Source: Lunularia cruciata
Lineage: Eukaryota > Streptophyta > Marchantiopsida > Lunulariales > Lunulariaceae
Direction of reading: 5' to 3'
Length of the DNA: 64,000 nt
NCBI GenBank assembly: GCA_948567375.1
Contig: OX419760.1
Span: forward strand, 3,596,001-3,660,000
The notes under the pieces were generated by a model. The model had not been told where the DNA came from, made no database searches, and saw only the letters and a list, made by a program, of their open reading frames with translations. The translations under genes and the position numbers were made by a program. Shown piece after piece: positions 46,152-59,038 of the stretch (position 1 is the stretch's first letter; every line of letters starts with the position of its first letter).

Positions 46152-47288
46152 ATGGCTTCATTTACCATATGGGTACAAAAAGTGGCTCAAGATAAACCAT
46201 GCACAATTTATTATAGACTTTTCATCTCATAAGAATAAAGATCTATGTAGAAAGGATGCACAAAGATTATGATTAGAGCACTTAGGATGCACACTTGAAG
46301 CAAGAAACCACATAGATATCATTGAAATCTAGAATTACACATGTTATGTTGATCCTCTGTTTACCATTTTGAAGATAACAGTAAAGTTGTATGAATGGTT
46401 AGCATCCTAGGTTAGCTGTATTTTGGAGTTATTTGATACTAGTTTTCTATGTCTATGCTTGTCTCAGATGCTTCCTTGTGCACTCTAGTGATAAGGCTAG
46501 ATACGCCTTTTGCTTACCACTTGATCATTTGGCATATTATCTTTTGAATGAGATAGTATAGTTCTTATTTCTCTTACCTACAATACTATACTACATGCGT
46601 ATAATTGTTGGATTTTGTAGATTCCATGCCAAGGATTGGGTCATCTTATAGGAGGATTTTATTTGGGCTATGAATTTTAGAGACAATTTTAACCATAGAA
46701 TACTATTGATTCTACTCAATTACTATGGTGTGTGATCTTTAGGTTAGGCCAAGAGTATAGTAGATCATCACAAGATTTGTTTATGGTTAGTCTCAATGAC
46801 AAGAATATTTCATCCTAATGGCTATTACATCTTCTACTAAGGGACAAAGTACCATTAGAGGACTTTGGTGTATCAGCCCAAAGAGCTATTTTGTCTTGAT
46901 AGATTTTTTTCTGCACATGCATTGTGTATAGCTCCATGTATCTTCTCAAGAGTTTGTTAAGGATGGTTTATAATCATATTAAGGATGTGCTTTTAGGCAA
47001 ATGATCCCTCTAGTGGTTTTATAGAGTTGCTCTAGGTGATTTTATTACTAGCAAGGGAAAAGGGAGGAGATTCCTATGTCAATTCTTAAGTGCAAGTAGA
47101 ATTCTTGGGATGGAGAAGTACACAAGAAGTATTAGACCAATTGCTATTGGAGAGTTCTTCTTGTATATGGTATAATGGTTGTACCATTATCTTTTAGCAT
47201 TTCTCTCACTTCTAGTTGCACTTAGTCCATACTTATTCAAAGTTGCCACATGAAGAGATTGTGAGGTTATCTCTTTAAGATTAAAGCA

Positions 47289-47358
<70 letters not shown>

Positions 47359-49118
47359 CACATTAGGTTGTCATACAGGTAGATGTTGTGAACTCTTTCA
47401 GTAGAGTCATATTTTCATCCATATTTAGAGAGGTTACGGAGGTTGGTAGATCCTTGACCAAAATCCTATTGTTTTTGTATAGTGCTTGTAGAGTTCTCTT
47501 TCTTCTCTTTACTTTTATTATGGCTTCTAATATTAGTGAGTTCATATTATTTTGTTAATTTTCAATAAAAAATAGAGATCTTTTAGGAAGATCTCTATTT
47601 GCCATGGCTCATTTTTTTGGGCTCTTTTGTCTATTACATTGGCCATGCTACACAATGTCTTTCTTTTCTTGGAATATAATACACACATCATAGGCCTTAG
47701 ACTAGATTAGATAAGTCTTTCACTACTTGACTACCAAACTTCATCTTGTATTCTTGAGAATCAAGGTGCTAAAGAGAATTGCAGGATTCCCTTCAGGTCT
47801 TAGAATGTGATATATTATTTCTTCCATTGGGAGATATCACGTCTACAAATGACTTATGTAGTCTTGGATTGTAAATAAGGTCCAAGGAATTTGTCAGACA
47901 CTTTTTAAATGCCACTCTTGTAAAGGGTATCGTTCATGTGGAAAGGTCCACATGAAAGGTTCATGTGGAAGATCTTGTTTTACTAGGGATGTGCAAGAGG
48001 CATTTTGTACACTCTTTTCTAGTATTGCTCACCATACATCTATGAAGCATTTTAGGTATTTGGGCATTCTTGGTACCTTTAATCTCCTTCTTTTTTGTGG
48101 TTGTTGATAGGCCAATCTTGGAAAAGTATTTGATTAATGTGGAGTAAGGATTCTTTCTTCTCTAAGTACTATTGTAGAGATGAGAGGAAATTGTCCCTAT
48201 AGGAACAAGATGATCTTCAATCCTTTTGATTGGGTTTTATAGATATACAATCTTCCTTGATGAATTGAAAATTTCAATTTATGCTACATTTTCTTTTCTC
48301 TTGCTTTAACAAAGGAGAAGGTTCTTGGATCCTAGCTTGATTCTCTATTAGGCATTTTGACTTGCACCAATTATTTTTTCTATAATGATGAGGTTTTGCC
48401 TAAGCTTGGTCTATTCATCCACATCTTCCTTACTCATTTATGAGTGTGGTACTACCTTAGATGCAACAAGGGTCCATATAACTTGTTGTCCTTTTGAAGT
48501 ACAAAGGATAGCTATCTATGATGCTATTAGAGATATAGTGTTTTCATGGCAAAAACAAAAATTACTTCACTTGTTGAGAGCATTTACATGCTTTACAAAC
48601 AACACAAGCTAGGATAGACTTGTATTTGGTTTATGATTATCAAGTGATAATGGTGGATGTTGTGGTTATGGATCCCATATATGATGCAATTTTAGAAGGG
48701 ATGATTATCCATCCTCTTGGATGGATGGCAAGCAAAGCGGCACCAACTATGGTCTCCAAGTATAGGAGTATGCAACAAGGTCACCGCTTTGTTTCTCTAG
48801 CTTTGCAATTAAATTGAATGATGAATACTATGTTAGACATGTTTATCAAGGGTTTTGTATGAGCTTACTGTTCAAAATGACAAAGTGCACTACTCTCACA
48901 TTCCTATTTTGTAGCTTACTTTAGATAACAAGTATATATTGCTCTATATAAATCATGGGCTGAGGCAATCCATATAATAGCAATTACAATAGATGATGCT
49001 TCAATAGGTGATGCTTCTTTGAATACTCGAGTTGAGTGTAGACAATATACTCTAGATAACTCGGACATCTTAGGTGTAGTAGGACATATTTCTCACTATA
49101 ATGCTATTGGAGCTTAGA
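46152..49118 (+). pseudogene. Decayed RT-nuclease ORF, non-LTR copy D
   Basis: Readable fragments include the knuckle region (SSLLIYECGTTLDATRVHITC, first Cys of the pair lost) at 48385-48612, then CPFEVQRIAIYDAIRDIVF, and the nuclease segment IDLYLVYDYQVIMVDVVVMDP with MVSKYRSMQQG at 48620-48817. At the position where copies A, B and C have a TAG stop, this copy has CAA (Gln), so it probably keeps the older state. Stops and shifts are frequent elsewhere. Confidence 0.7.
47292..47354. repeat. (TA)n microsatellite, about 63 bp
   Basis: A pure TA dinucleotide run inside non-LTR copy D, in the region matching the RT N-terminal half. It expanded after insertion because the other copies lack it. 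Confidence 0.95.
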
Positions 49119-49200
49119 TCTCTTTACTACCTAGGTTTTATCATTGTATGGCTCGATGAGATCTTCCCCTCTTTCTTGTTATCTATGCAGGTTGCTTCTT

Positions 49201-49454
49201 TCACTCTCTACTAACATGATACCATTCTCTTATGGCATTAAATCTCTAGAACTTTAGAACTTGTTTAAGATGTCCCTCCACAATAACTTGAGATTAAAGA
49301 TATTAGGTGGTTCAAATTCAAAAACTACAGGAAATTTAAGAGTTTATTGATACCCAGAGGGGGTTTCAATTACTATTCCCATAAAAATTTAACGGGTGAG
49401 AATAGTTTTGATATGTTAATATTTTGCCAAAAATTTATCTTGTGGATTTTAAGG
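49201..49454. other. Short spacer
   Basis: About 250 bp between the non-LTR copy and the inverted-repeat element. Nothing recognised. Confidence 0.4.
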
Positions 49455-49990
49455 AGTGTTTGGAACCCGTAAGAAGCGACCCGTAAAATCTAACGGGGAC
49501 TACGAGTATTGCCCGTAAACTCAAGTGTTTCCGCATAAGGGGATTTCACTTTCACGGGAGGTAGACTCATCCCCGAAGCCTCCCGTAAATATTTAAGGGA
49601 GGTCTTGTAAACCAAATTAAGTACATGCACCAACCGGCCCATAAAAATAGTGGTTTAGTTTAATTTTTGGTCAGATATTTATTTCAAGTCTATTTTAAAA
49701 GACTGTACAGGCGTTATGGTCTGCAAGACCTCCTCTAGATCATAAAAATTTATCGGTCAGAATTTTAGAGATCCATAAATTTTATGACCGAAAATAGAGG
49801 ATATCCAATGAAAAACACATACCCTCCTGTCACGCCCCGTAGTAATTTACAGGATATCCCATAACCTTCCCGTAATATTTATTTTACTGATGCGAAAATG
49901 ACCTAAGTGAAACGTCCTATAGTCTCGTTAGGGACTTTCAAGATGTCCCGTAAACAATTTTACAGGATATTTACAGGAGTTGGAAACACT
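49455..49990. mobile_element. MITE-like inverted-repeat element, 536 bp
   Basis: The ends AGTGTTTGGAACCCGTAA (49455-49472) and TTACAGGAGTTGGAAACACT (49971-49990) are imperfect reverse complements. Inside, the motif CCCGTAA or its variants recurs many times in both halves, giving strong potential for fold-back. No coding region is present. A clear target duplication was not found, so the boundaries are approximate. It could also be a foldback or hAT-derived element. Confidence 0.5.
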
Positions 49991-52402
49991 AAATTTGAAA
50001 CGCTCTATGGTATTAGTTTGTAGATTCAAGTACACTAACTACATACTCAATACTTCCAGACTCAATTATATTTAGATAGAATTTTAGATACTTAGACACT
50101 TGAAAAAACTTATAAACAAATCAAGCAAACACAAAGGGATACCTAAGGAACCCAAAGGTTCCCAAGAGCGTTTGATTCATAACTGAATAAATAGTACACA
50201 GAGGAATCCGGGTCTAAGAACAACCCTAGACCTTTAAATACATACACACTTTGAAAACCCTAACTTACTATCAAAGGAGCGGCTTTTAACTTTGGTTCCT
50301 GCATGTGGGGTACAGAAACCATACTAATTATACCACGGAATAACTTTATCCTACACAACCTTAATCAAACTTGTTCACATACTATAACACCAAACTTTAT
50401 CATATAGCCTGTTCACGGTGTTATCTTTACATAACTTAGTTTTTTGTTCCATTGGACCTCGTGCTCTTCATCCCCTCTTACGCTCCTAGGTGCTTTGTAC
50501 TCCTATGTTGCTTTCCTTCGGGTATGTGTTATATATTTAAGCTACCAGCAGTCTGCAAGGTTCTTAGTCCATGGTGCTAAGCCGTTCTACTAAGTGAGCC
50601 TATTCTTGGCGTGAAACCATTCCATTACATGATCTGTACTAAAGGTCCATTCCGCGATTGTCCATTCTATTCCGTGACCCATAGCAAGGGTCCGTTCCGC
50701 CGGTTGTGTGGCCCGTTTGCTACTCCTTTTGCACGCCTACAGCACTTAAGTAGAGTGCTCCGACAAAAATTCCTGTTCTACTTTCTTTTGCTCCCACAAA
50801 ATGTAAAATTCTTAAGAGTGAATGCACGAAGAGAGTCTTCATAGGTGTACATTAGGCTACTTTGCTTTATGTGACGATAGAAAATGAACAATGCATTATC
50901 GACTCAAGGAGATCGAGGTCATAGAGATAGATACGGGATTAAGGATGAAAATGCGAGGACATATAATCGATTACTCGTGACAGTTGTTGAATCCGTTTTC
51001 CAGGATTCCGGCCCCATTCAGCAAGTTCAGCTCCAGCCTACTTGACCAAACAAGGATCACCGCTGAGTCAGCGTATTTTAATACCGATTCTGAGCTATAG
51101 CTCAAGGCTAACTATCGGTACATTTCTGGCATTTTGGTGCATTTGGGCGGAAAGGCTATCCTAATGAAGACAAAAGACAATTGTTGTGAAGTGGGTGGCT
51201 AGGTGCAAGGCCCTCATTTACCGCCAGCAAAAGACAAAGAATTGGTAGAATGTCCCCGGAAAACGGGTACTTCATAGAGGTGGTGACAATTGTCAGCGTG
51301 AAGACTTTGCTCACGTAGTTTCCACCACAACCTGGACCCATAACAAGCCATGTGTTGAACGCTCTTGGGTCACTTTAATGTTGGAGCGGTATTCCAGCGT
51401 GCCGGAGTTTATGGACTCCATATCATATTTAGAAAGACGGACATGTCTAAGGACGTGTCTAAGCTGACCCAGAACATCTTTTCTACTTCATGTAGATCTC
51501 CCTTGACAAGTGGGTAGTGTTCTGACTTGTAAAGCTGCATATGAGCAGAGCATGACCACTTAAAACTTTATGTTAAATACAAGAAATTTAAGAATGTTTG
51601 GGTTGGGTTTGAGTTTGAGTAAAATGGATACAAACTTTCTTCAAAATAAAAGTCGGTGCTATAGTAAGGGGGCGGCGCTCGCTCGGTAAGCCAACTTTTC
51701 TGGCTAGTTTGAACACACTCATTATGCACAATTTTGATGATGCAAGTGGAAAATTTATGATAAGAGACTCCTCGGTGGACAAGAATTCGTTCGAGATGCT
51801 CTTTAGATCTTTTGAACTGAAATATCTCGGGAGTCTGGGCCCGGAAATGGACTCCTTTGTGACGAAGCAGATTGGCATCCTAGGTTTGTTCGCTACATCT
51901 ACAATGGAATCGAGAAGGCAGTCAAAGGACAGGTGGACTGGTGCATGTTTCCAGCCAATTGTCGTATGCCGACTGTTCTCTGCACTTGGATGCGAGCTAC
52001 GAAGGCTGGAATGAGAAAAAGGACCTTATTTGGATCCTCGACATTGTATGTCAGATTGACAAGCGTAGACGAAGTATCTGGACTTCTTGAACCGGTTAGT
52101 TCGACAGTCCACTTATCCTGGAATGCAGGCACACTACACTGGGGCGACAAGCGAGAGCATAAGGAGGCGTAGAGTTCGACTCGGAAATTGCCGCGGAAAG
52201 ATAGGTAGAAATCGAAAGAAGTGATGTGGAGAAATCCAGGGTGAGGATCGAAGAAAAGAAGAGGACAGAAACTATATGCGTGCCTGTTTTTGACAAGTGG
52301 ATTCAAGGACAGCGGAAGGAAGGATTAGAAAGAGCCAATCGGAGCTGAAGGATTAGTTGTATTTCGGACATTGAAAAAGGTGGAAGGCTCGAGCCAGCCT
52401 AA
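49991..52402. other. Intergenic region upstream of the propeller gene
   Basis: About 2.4 kb without a recognised gene. Composition rises in GC toward the right, as expected for a gene's upstream region. Several short open frames (for example 51709-52014 and 50611-50844) have no domain. The promoter and 5' UTR of the following gene should lie in the last few hundred bases, but no clear TATA box was seen. Confidence 0.45.
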
Positions 52403-55185
52403 ATGTGGAGATGTGGAACTGAGATGCTCTGGTGTGTTCTGTGGGTTGTGACGGTCATGGCTATAGGTGGCGGAAAAGGTTTGTGTGATGATACGGAAAG
52501 AAAAGTGGAGGGAACAATTGTGTTTGCCACTGTGGGAAGATCGCATTACGCTTTCGATGTCTTCGCTCTCGCCTTACCTCAGAGGATCAGCGAGCGGTTG
52601 GAGGATCGGGCTGTTTTCGAGGAGCTGAGAGAAACTCGACTCACGGATGGAGTTTCTGTTAATTATAATGGGCAACTCTTGGAAGGAAAGGAAAAGACTC
52701 ATCTCTTACAATGGGTAAGAAGCCGCGGTGGTTTCTCGGATTTGGACGTGCTGAAAGATGGGTTTGGTACGATTCTGAACTTCACCGCTCTGTTTTCCAT
52801 GTCCCTACTCTAAGAATGTTTTACAGCCAAGATGCGAAGAGTTTTGATCAATATGCGCCTAGTTCTTCTTAAAACACTAGCTGAGCTCTGTAGTGAAGGG
52901 TGACTGCATATTTTGAAGGCTTTCAAATTGTTATATACTTCTTTGCATCCTTACCAGAGGAGCCCTTAACATGTGATCAGAAATTCAGAATAGTAGAAGC
53001 CGTAATATATGTAGTAGGCATAGGTGAAAAGCATGCTGAACTTGTACGGTGGAAATGAGCTGACTAAAGCATGGACCATGCCAGTAGGCTATTTACTTTT
53101 AGCCGAAAATTCATGGGCTCTAGTCGCTTTGAGCCACATAGCTCATATTAGATGGATAGTTCGAATGAAGCAAACTGAAAGTGTTGTCACACTTGTGCAG
53201 CGGGCAAAACCGGAGAGTTGATGCTCTATGTGTCTGAAAGAGATGGAAGTGCTCGAGTTTACATCAATTTATTCCTGGATGAGGCTCAACACACGGAAGA
53301 GTTCAGTTCCGATGTTGGAGCTAGAGGGGAACCTAGTGGGAGGGATGAGTCCAAGTTTGGACTTTTAACCAAGGTCAAGGAACTGTTTCTCGGTTCAAGA
53401 GGCAAGGATCAGAGAAAATGGAGAATTTTGACTGAATCTGGGACTAGTAGAAATGTACTGCAGTTTAATTTTTCGCAACTGGGTTCCTCAGGACCGCATC
53501 TCCATGACCGTCCCCAAATCGGAGGCAGCAAGATTGTGTATGTCTCAACAGAACATGCTCGGAAGGATAAACGACAAAGCTGGACTGCAGTATATTCCAC
53601 TGGCCTGGACTCTAGGTTTGACGTTCGTCTCACCCCGGAAGGAGTTAGCGATTTTAGCCCAGCAATCTCTCCCTCCGGGCAGTGGGTTGTAGCTGCTTCT
53701 CTGCAAGGGAAAGGATGGCAGGGGGAGGTTCAAGAGCTCGACACTGATTTGTACTTGTTCAGTGCCAAAGATGGATCTCAAAGGCAGATTTTGACAAGGA
53801 ATGGCGGTTGGCCAACTTGGATGGATGAATCGACCATTTTCTTTCACAGGAAAGCTGACGATGGATGGTGGAGTATCTTCAAATTGACTGTGCCTGAAGA
53901 CTTTGCAAGGAAGGGGATTGAAGACGGCGAAATTAGAGAGGAAAGGGTGACTCCTCCTGGAATCCATGCGTTTACTCCATCGGCATCTCGGACTGGACAA
54001 TGGATAGCTGTGGCTACTCGTAGACCAGGTTCTGATTTTCGGCATATCGAGATCTATGACCTAAGCTCCAAAGTTTTCATCAGACTTACTGAAAGGATTG
54101 CCCCTCAAGCGCATCACTACAACCCGTCCGTCTCCTCCTCTTCTAAACATGTTGTCTATCATCGTTGCAAGGGAGTTATCGGAGCTTCCTCTTCTCACTT
54201 TGTCGTTCCCCGTCTGGAGCCCATGCAATCGCCTATCCCTCACGTGTCCTTGTTGAGAATTGATGGGGACTTCCCATCTTTCACGCCTGACGGATCCATG
54301 ATTGCATACATACCAAACCTGCAGGAAGGTGGAGTATATGTCACAAATCTAGATGGGAAGAAGAAGTGGAAGGTTTTCTCTGGTAGAGCTTTTGGCACTG
54401 CCTGGGACCGGAAAAGAAAGGGTGTGATCTACATAGCCTGTGGAAAGGGCTTTTCTCCCGAGAAGGCTGAAGTTCATATTGTTTCCATTTTCAACGCAGA
54501 CGGAGAGGGAGAGCCTTATCACAAACAACTTACTAAGAATGGGACTGGAAACAATGCTTTCCCATCACCATCTCCTGATGGGAAGTATGTAGTCTTCAGA
54601 TCAGGTAGGAGTGGTCACAAAAATCTGTACATTATGGACGCTGTTGGCGGAGAGGAAGGAGAGTTGAAGCAGCTGACAAATGGGTCATGGACAGATACAA
54701 TGGTCAACTGGTCGCCGACAGGTGAATGGATTGCATTTTCATCAGATAGAGAAAATCCGGGCGCAGGCCACTTTAGCGTGTTTCTTATACATCCTGATGG
54801 AACAGGTCTTCATAAAATCTTGAGTGATGGAGGGCGTGCGAATCACCCTTACTTCAGTCCAGATGGCAAAAGTCTTGTTTTTACCAGCGATTTTGCTGCC
54901 GTTTCCGCCGAACCTATCTCTCTTCCCAACCAGTTTCAGCCTTATGGAGAGATCTATATCGCCAGAATCGACGGTTCAGAGTTGGTTCGCCTCACTCACA
55001 ATGCCTACGAAGATGGTACGCCGGCATGGGGTCCTGTTTATATGGATCCTTCCCATCTTTCCGAAGAGGGTGAAGACAAGGTGACTTGTGATTTTGAGGA
55101 TGTGCAGTGGCTACAAGCACCAGGTAGTAATCTGCATGTGCCTACTTGGTGTTCTCAAACGGCAAAGTCTGAGAAACATGACTGA
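52403..55185 (+). CDS. Secreted TolB/DPP6-N-like beta-propeller protein
   Basis: Two exons (52403-52766 and 53201-55185) join to 2349 nt, 782 aa. The N-terminus (MLWCVLWVVTVMAIGGGKG within the first 27 residues) is a good signal peptide, then GTIVFATVGRSHYAFDVFAL and LTDGVSVNYNG. Exon 2 carries repeated propeller blades of the WD40-like/TolB type: SDFSPAISPSGQWVVAAS, GGWPTWMDESTIFFHR, AFPSPSPDGKYVVFRSGRSG, VNWSPTGEWIAFSSDRE and HPYFSPDGKSLVFTSDF. The order and motifs match the plant DPP6 N-terminal domain-like family (Arabidopsis At1g21670/At1g21680 type), a wall/extracellular protein without a peptidase domain; its biochemical role is not established. The donor TTTG|GTACGA was chosen for phase; a stronger-looking GTAAGA at 52715 would need a poor acceptor at GAG|TTG. 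Confidence 0.85.
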
Positions 55186-58100
55186 GTCACCACACAGGGT
55201 TAGTACTAACGTGTTGAAGAGGTGAGCATGCCTGCAATAGGCTAGATTCTCAATAATCTAGTAACATGTGCGATCGAAAATGGATGGCAGTGTTTCTTAT
55301 GAAAGCTGTTTGAAGTTTTACCACTAACTGAAACTTTTCTGTAAATATGTAGCTCCAGTTGTAACTTCATTCATAGTGAATGGAGAGTGTAGGTCACTAG
55401 TGCTGTGGGCCTATAGGAGAAGCCCTGAGGTGTATCTATAAAGGTGATAGATACGTTGTACTATGTTCATTCGAGGAAGGTTTTTAAGTTCCAAGCTCAT
55501 TATAGTTGTGATCCAGTACAGGGAAGAAGGGTGAAGTAGTAGTTCAATGCGGTTCGAGGAGTTGTTCAGTTTTGACTTTCGTCTTCAACCTTTAGGTGTC
55601 TTCTCTTACACTAATTTTCTAAACGGGATCCACTTCTTACAGGCGTAATAGTCCAAGTAAGGACAGCTAACATTCACATTATTTCGCAGAAAGGATAAGG
55701 CTATCTCCTTAGTGACTAGTCTCCAAATTCGGCGTATGAGAACATCGCAGCCTTCATTGCGGATTTCGACCTTTAAAGTAAGATTTGGCTTGATGCTTGA
55801 AAATGTTTGTATGTGGTGAGTTAATTGGACTCATTGATGTTAGCTAAGTAGACAAACGGTCATTAGCTCATCTTTCTACAAATGGACTCTCTTTTTAGAA
55901 TGCTACCATTCTTAGGGTCACCATCGGATTTGTCATAACATATCCAGCATTCTCAAGAAGCATGTTGTCTCTGTTTTACGATCTTGGATTAATTGTGCTC
56001 CGAGCAAATCATCGATTCAGATGCATGAGTGCACATCTCACATGGCGCCATGAAGGTATCTTATAAAGCACGTCATCCGAAGGCAATGTTGCCCGATTGA
56101 AAGGGATACAAGATAGTGTAGCCTCTTGCATTTTCAAGTCTGCTAACATTTTGCTGTATTCTGGTCCCCTCCTTCAAGCTATAAGTTGGCCGTGGGGTTG
56201 AGCTTTAAAAGAGGCATATTTTCCCGCTTGGAAGCATTTGTCTACTGCATAGTTTAGCAAGTTATTCATTCTACGTTGCAGGAAGTTGGATTAACCTGGG
56301 TACGATTCAACAGAAAAGTACACACGGATTAAGTGAGTTATTACCAACTTGATGCAACTCAAAATAAAATCCCAACCTGACAACAAACCCCCCAACTCTC
56401 ATACGTTGAAGTCGTTTCTGATATTAGTAAACGACACCAAACACAAGTTAGTCCTGTCAGTTTATATCAGAGTTTGCCCATTCGTATGTAGTAACTAATT
56501 AAATTCAGCATGTTAAAGTCCACAGGGCAAGGAGCTTTCATCCCCAACGCCTAATGTCCCTCACAGGCATCTTGCGCACCATTCCAATCTTGGACAACTT
56601 ATATTCTTGTTTCCTTCTGGAATTTATGATAAACCGTACAGTACATGGTAGAATCAATTGTCGAGAGTGAATATAGCAAACAGAAATTTAGCGAAAGAAG
56701 GAAAACAGATTAACGCAGCAACAGGGCTTTCATGTTCAAAATGTACAATTTGCAGATCGATAATCTTTTGGTCCGCTCACTTGCCTCGAGTATCTACTTT
56801 CATTGGGACGAAAGACTAAGGTATGATAAGGTTGGAGTTGAAAGTCTCCTCTCTCCCTGCCTATTTTATCCGGTGAAGAGAAACATTGTGACTATTTTGA
56901 CGATATAAAGTATATGCCTTTGCACTCATGAGCTGTTGAACAGAAACTCGATACGAGGGGTACTGGCATTCGCCCAACTACTTTGGCACTTAAGAAATCG
57001 TTGGTGCTTTCGTGCAAGCTAATTATATTTTTTTTCATCGGAGTTCAGGGTTTAATGTTCTTGGACTCATGCGATCATTGAACATGCTGCAATATCACTA
57101 TCCGACAGCCAAGACACTATCTATTCCTCTCCCACGTCGCTCCACCCCAACCCATCCTCAACTAAAGCTCTTGTCTTTTGTTCCTTGCCCGCTGTCTCTG
57201 TGTTTGCCAGTCCTACTCGGCTTTCAGATGTTTTTCTATTGTGTCTAGTTGTTATTACCTGATATATACGAGTTTCTAGAATGTTTTCTATTTCACTTCT
57301 TCTTATCTTCGTAACGTTAAATTCACTCAAATTCCATTTCCTTAGATGCAATCCATTTCCATTTACACAAGTTCATGTTTGGATTTCATATGTACCTTCT
57401 ATTCCGTATGCACGTTCTCGGTTCCATACTCAGTGGGTTCTGGATCCCTCGTGGGAAGAACGGCTTCTGCTTCCATTTACAAACATAATATATATGTTTG
57501 AGTAGTGGTTTGGTTGTAAAAATTCAATAACTCTAGAGATCTTAAGTTTGGTTGTATTGATCTATTTACACTTAAGCTCTTAACATTGGTTGTTGTAATT
57601 ATTGATTTAGCTAGTAAGCTTCTCTCACCTTCCTATTCTTGTAGGCTACATAAAATATAGATGAAACGTTACCAGTCTTGGCTTATTCTCTTGGTATGCA
57701 CTGTTTAAAGAGAACTGAATCACCATTGTTACATAGTAGGCAAAGAAAACTTGATTATGTTATTGACTAGTATCAATATCAATATAATGCTGTAGAGTCG
57801 ATCGTTTATAGTATATGTATGTATTCGTTTCGCTGTATGCTTCATCAAGCATATCGTCTATTCTACTATGGATGCGACAACAAATTCTTCAGAGGAGAAT
57901 AATGACTCTACTTTCATACTCTGGAACCCCATGCGATTACAACTTGATTCTACGAAAACAAATCAATTTGCAGTAAGTTTAGAATGTGGACGAGATCTTC
58001 TTACAGGTAGATTGCTCTCCAATTCTATGCAATAAGCGAGTATTAGAATTTTCTAAATCTCTTGAACGAAGTCCAGTGCATATTTCTGTATTTAAATCCC

Positions 58101-58730
58101 AATCCCAATTCACTTATTTCATAAAATTGCAAAGCCGAGCTGAAAATATTCGGTTTTGTTTCGATGCCATGAGTTCAATTTGCTTCTCTTTTAGATGTGT
58201 TAATTTTTTTTGAGTATTTACTCAGTATAATTTATAAGTTTGAATACCCTATAATTTTTAAGCCCTGCTCAATGCTCGAAGACCTGCTAGCAACGCCGTG
58301 TTCCTTGTCTTACCTGCCGGTTATCTACCTCAGAACTCCAGGTTTCATATGCTTGAAATCTCTGCATACAACGTGCTGGAATGGGGTGTATGAGATGACT
58401 TTGTGATGTGATATGGAAGTTCATTCTGTGACATGTCGCAAATTCGGGAGGTAAAGTCTCCTCAGGAGGTCATATCTTTCAGAATCTCGTCTGGTCGACT
58501 AGACAATGGAGCAGTTCCTGGAGTTCATGGGGCATTAATGCGCATGGAACCTCGTCCACTACGGTCAGCGTAAAGTGTACGAGGACATCCACAACACTTC
58601 ATTGCAGATCTGACATGAAATTGCTTTACTGAAGCGAATCTCTTCACTCAACGAAAAAGATGTAGGAAAGTAATTTTGGTTCAGAAGAGTTCCTTAACGT
58701 CCTGTCTCGAAGGTGTTATTGAAGCGGAAG
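55186..58730. other. Intergenic stretch, no gene recognised
   Basis: About 3.5 kb. The first few hundred bases should hold the 3' UTR of the propeller gene. Short open frames at 57012-57248, 57281-57505 and 57986-58213 have no domains or splice support. No RNA gene was recognised. Confidence 0.45.
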
Positions 58731-59038
58731 ATGGCGAACACATGCAAGAAAGCCTTGATCTTCGGTCATACTGGGAATGGAAAATCTATTATCGCCAACA
58801 TGTTGGTCTCTGGAACTCTCGAAGACCCGCAGCTTTCGAAAGAGATTCAATGGTGGGAATAACGGAGAATTGCGTGGTGAGAACGGGATCTGGCTACATG
58901 GTGGTGGAGACGATCGGATGGGTGGAGGAGACAGAGCATGAGCCCAAACATGCCGAGGGGCTTGATCTCTTGACGAGAACCAATGGCCAGTACGATCATA
59001 TCATCGTTGGGCACCCAATGCTAAATAAGACTTGTTGA
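58731..59038 (+). pseudogene. AIG1/GIMAP-like GTPase fragment with frameshift
   Basis: From ATG 58731 the frame reads KKALIFGHTGNGKSIIANML, a P-loop (GxxGxGKS) with the GNGKS form typical of AIG1/IAN GTPases, and stops at 58860-58862. The downstream G2-G3-like part (FERDSMVGITENCVVRTGSG, YMVVETIGWVEETE) is in the frame of 58676-59038, one base out. The switch occurs between about 58825 and 58850. The G4 and later parts are missing. This is either a broken gene piece or a gene whose intron structure I could not resolve. The family call rests mostly on the P-loop. Confidence 0.45.

Larger units (their letters stand above)
45668..49200 (+). mobile_element. RLE-type non-LTR retrotransposon, copy D (full span, heavily decayed)
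   Basis: The 5' UTR at 45668-46000 (GATTTTTTAGGGTTTGGAATG, GAGAGTGAGAG-rich start) matches copies B and C. The ATGGCTTCATTTACC start near 46152 and the finger region (AGAAAGGATGCACAAAGATT) follow. RT remnants are near 47040-47720, and the knuckle and nuclease near 48385-48817. The 3' UTR ends near 49200. Total about 3.5 kb agrees with copy B, so this is a complete but very old insertion. Confidence 0.8.

Noticed and set aside
51588..52306. Several overlapping short frames upstream of the propeller gene
   Set aside because: Frames on both strands overlap with no domain or splice support; they are most likely promoter or 5' UTR DNA.
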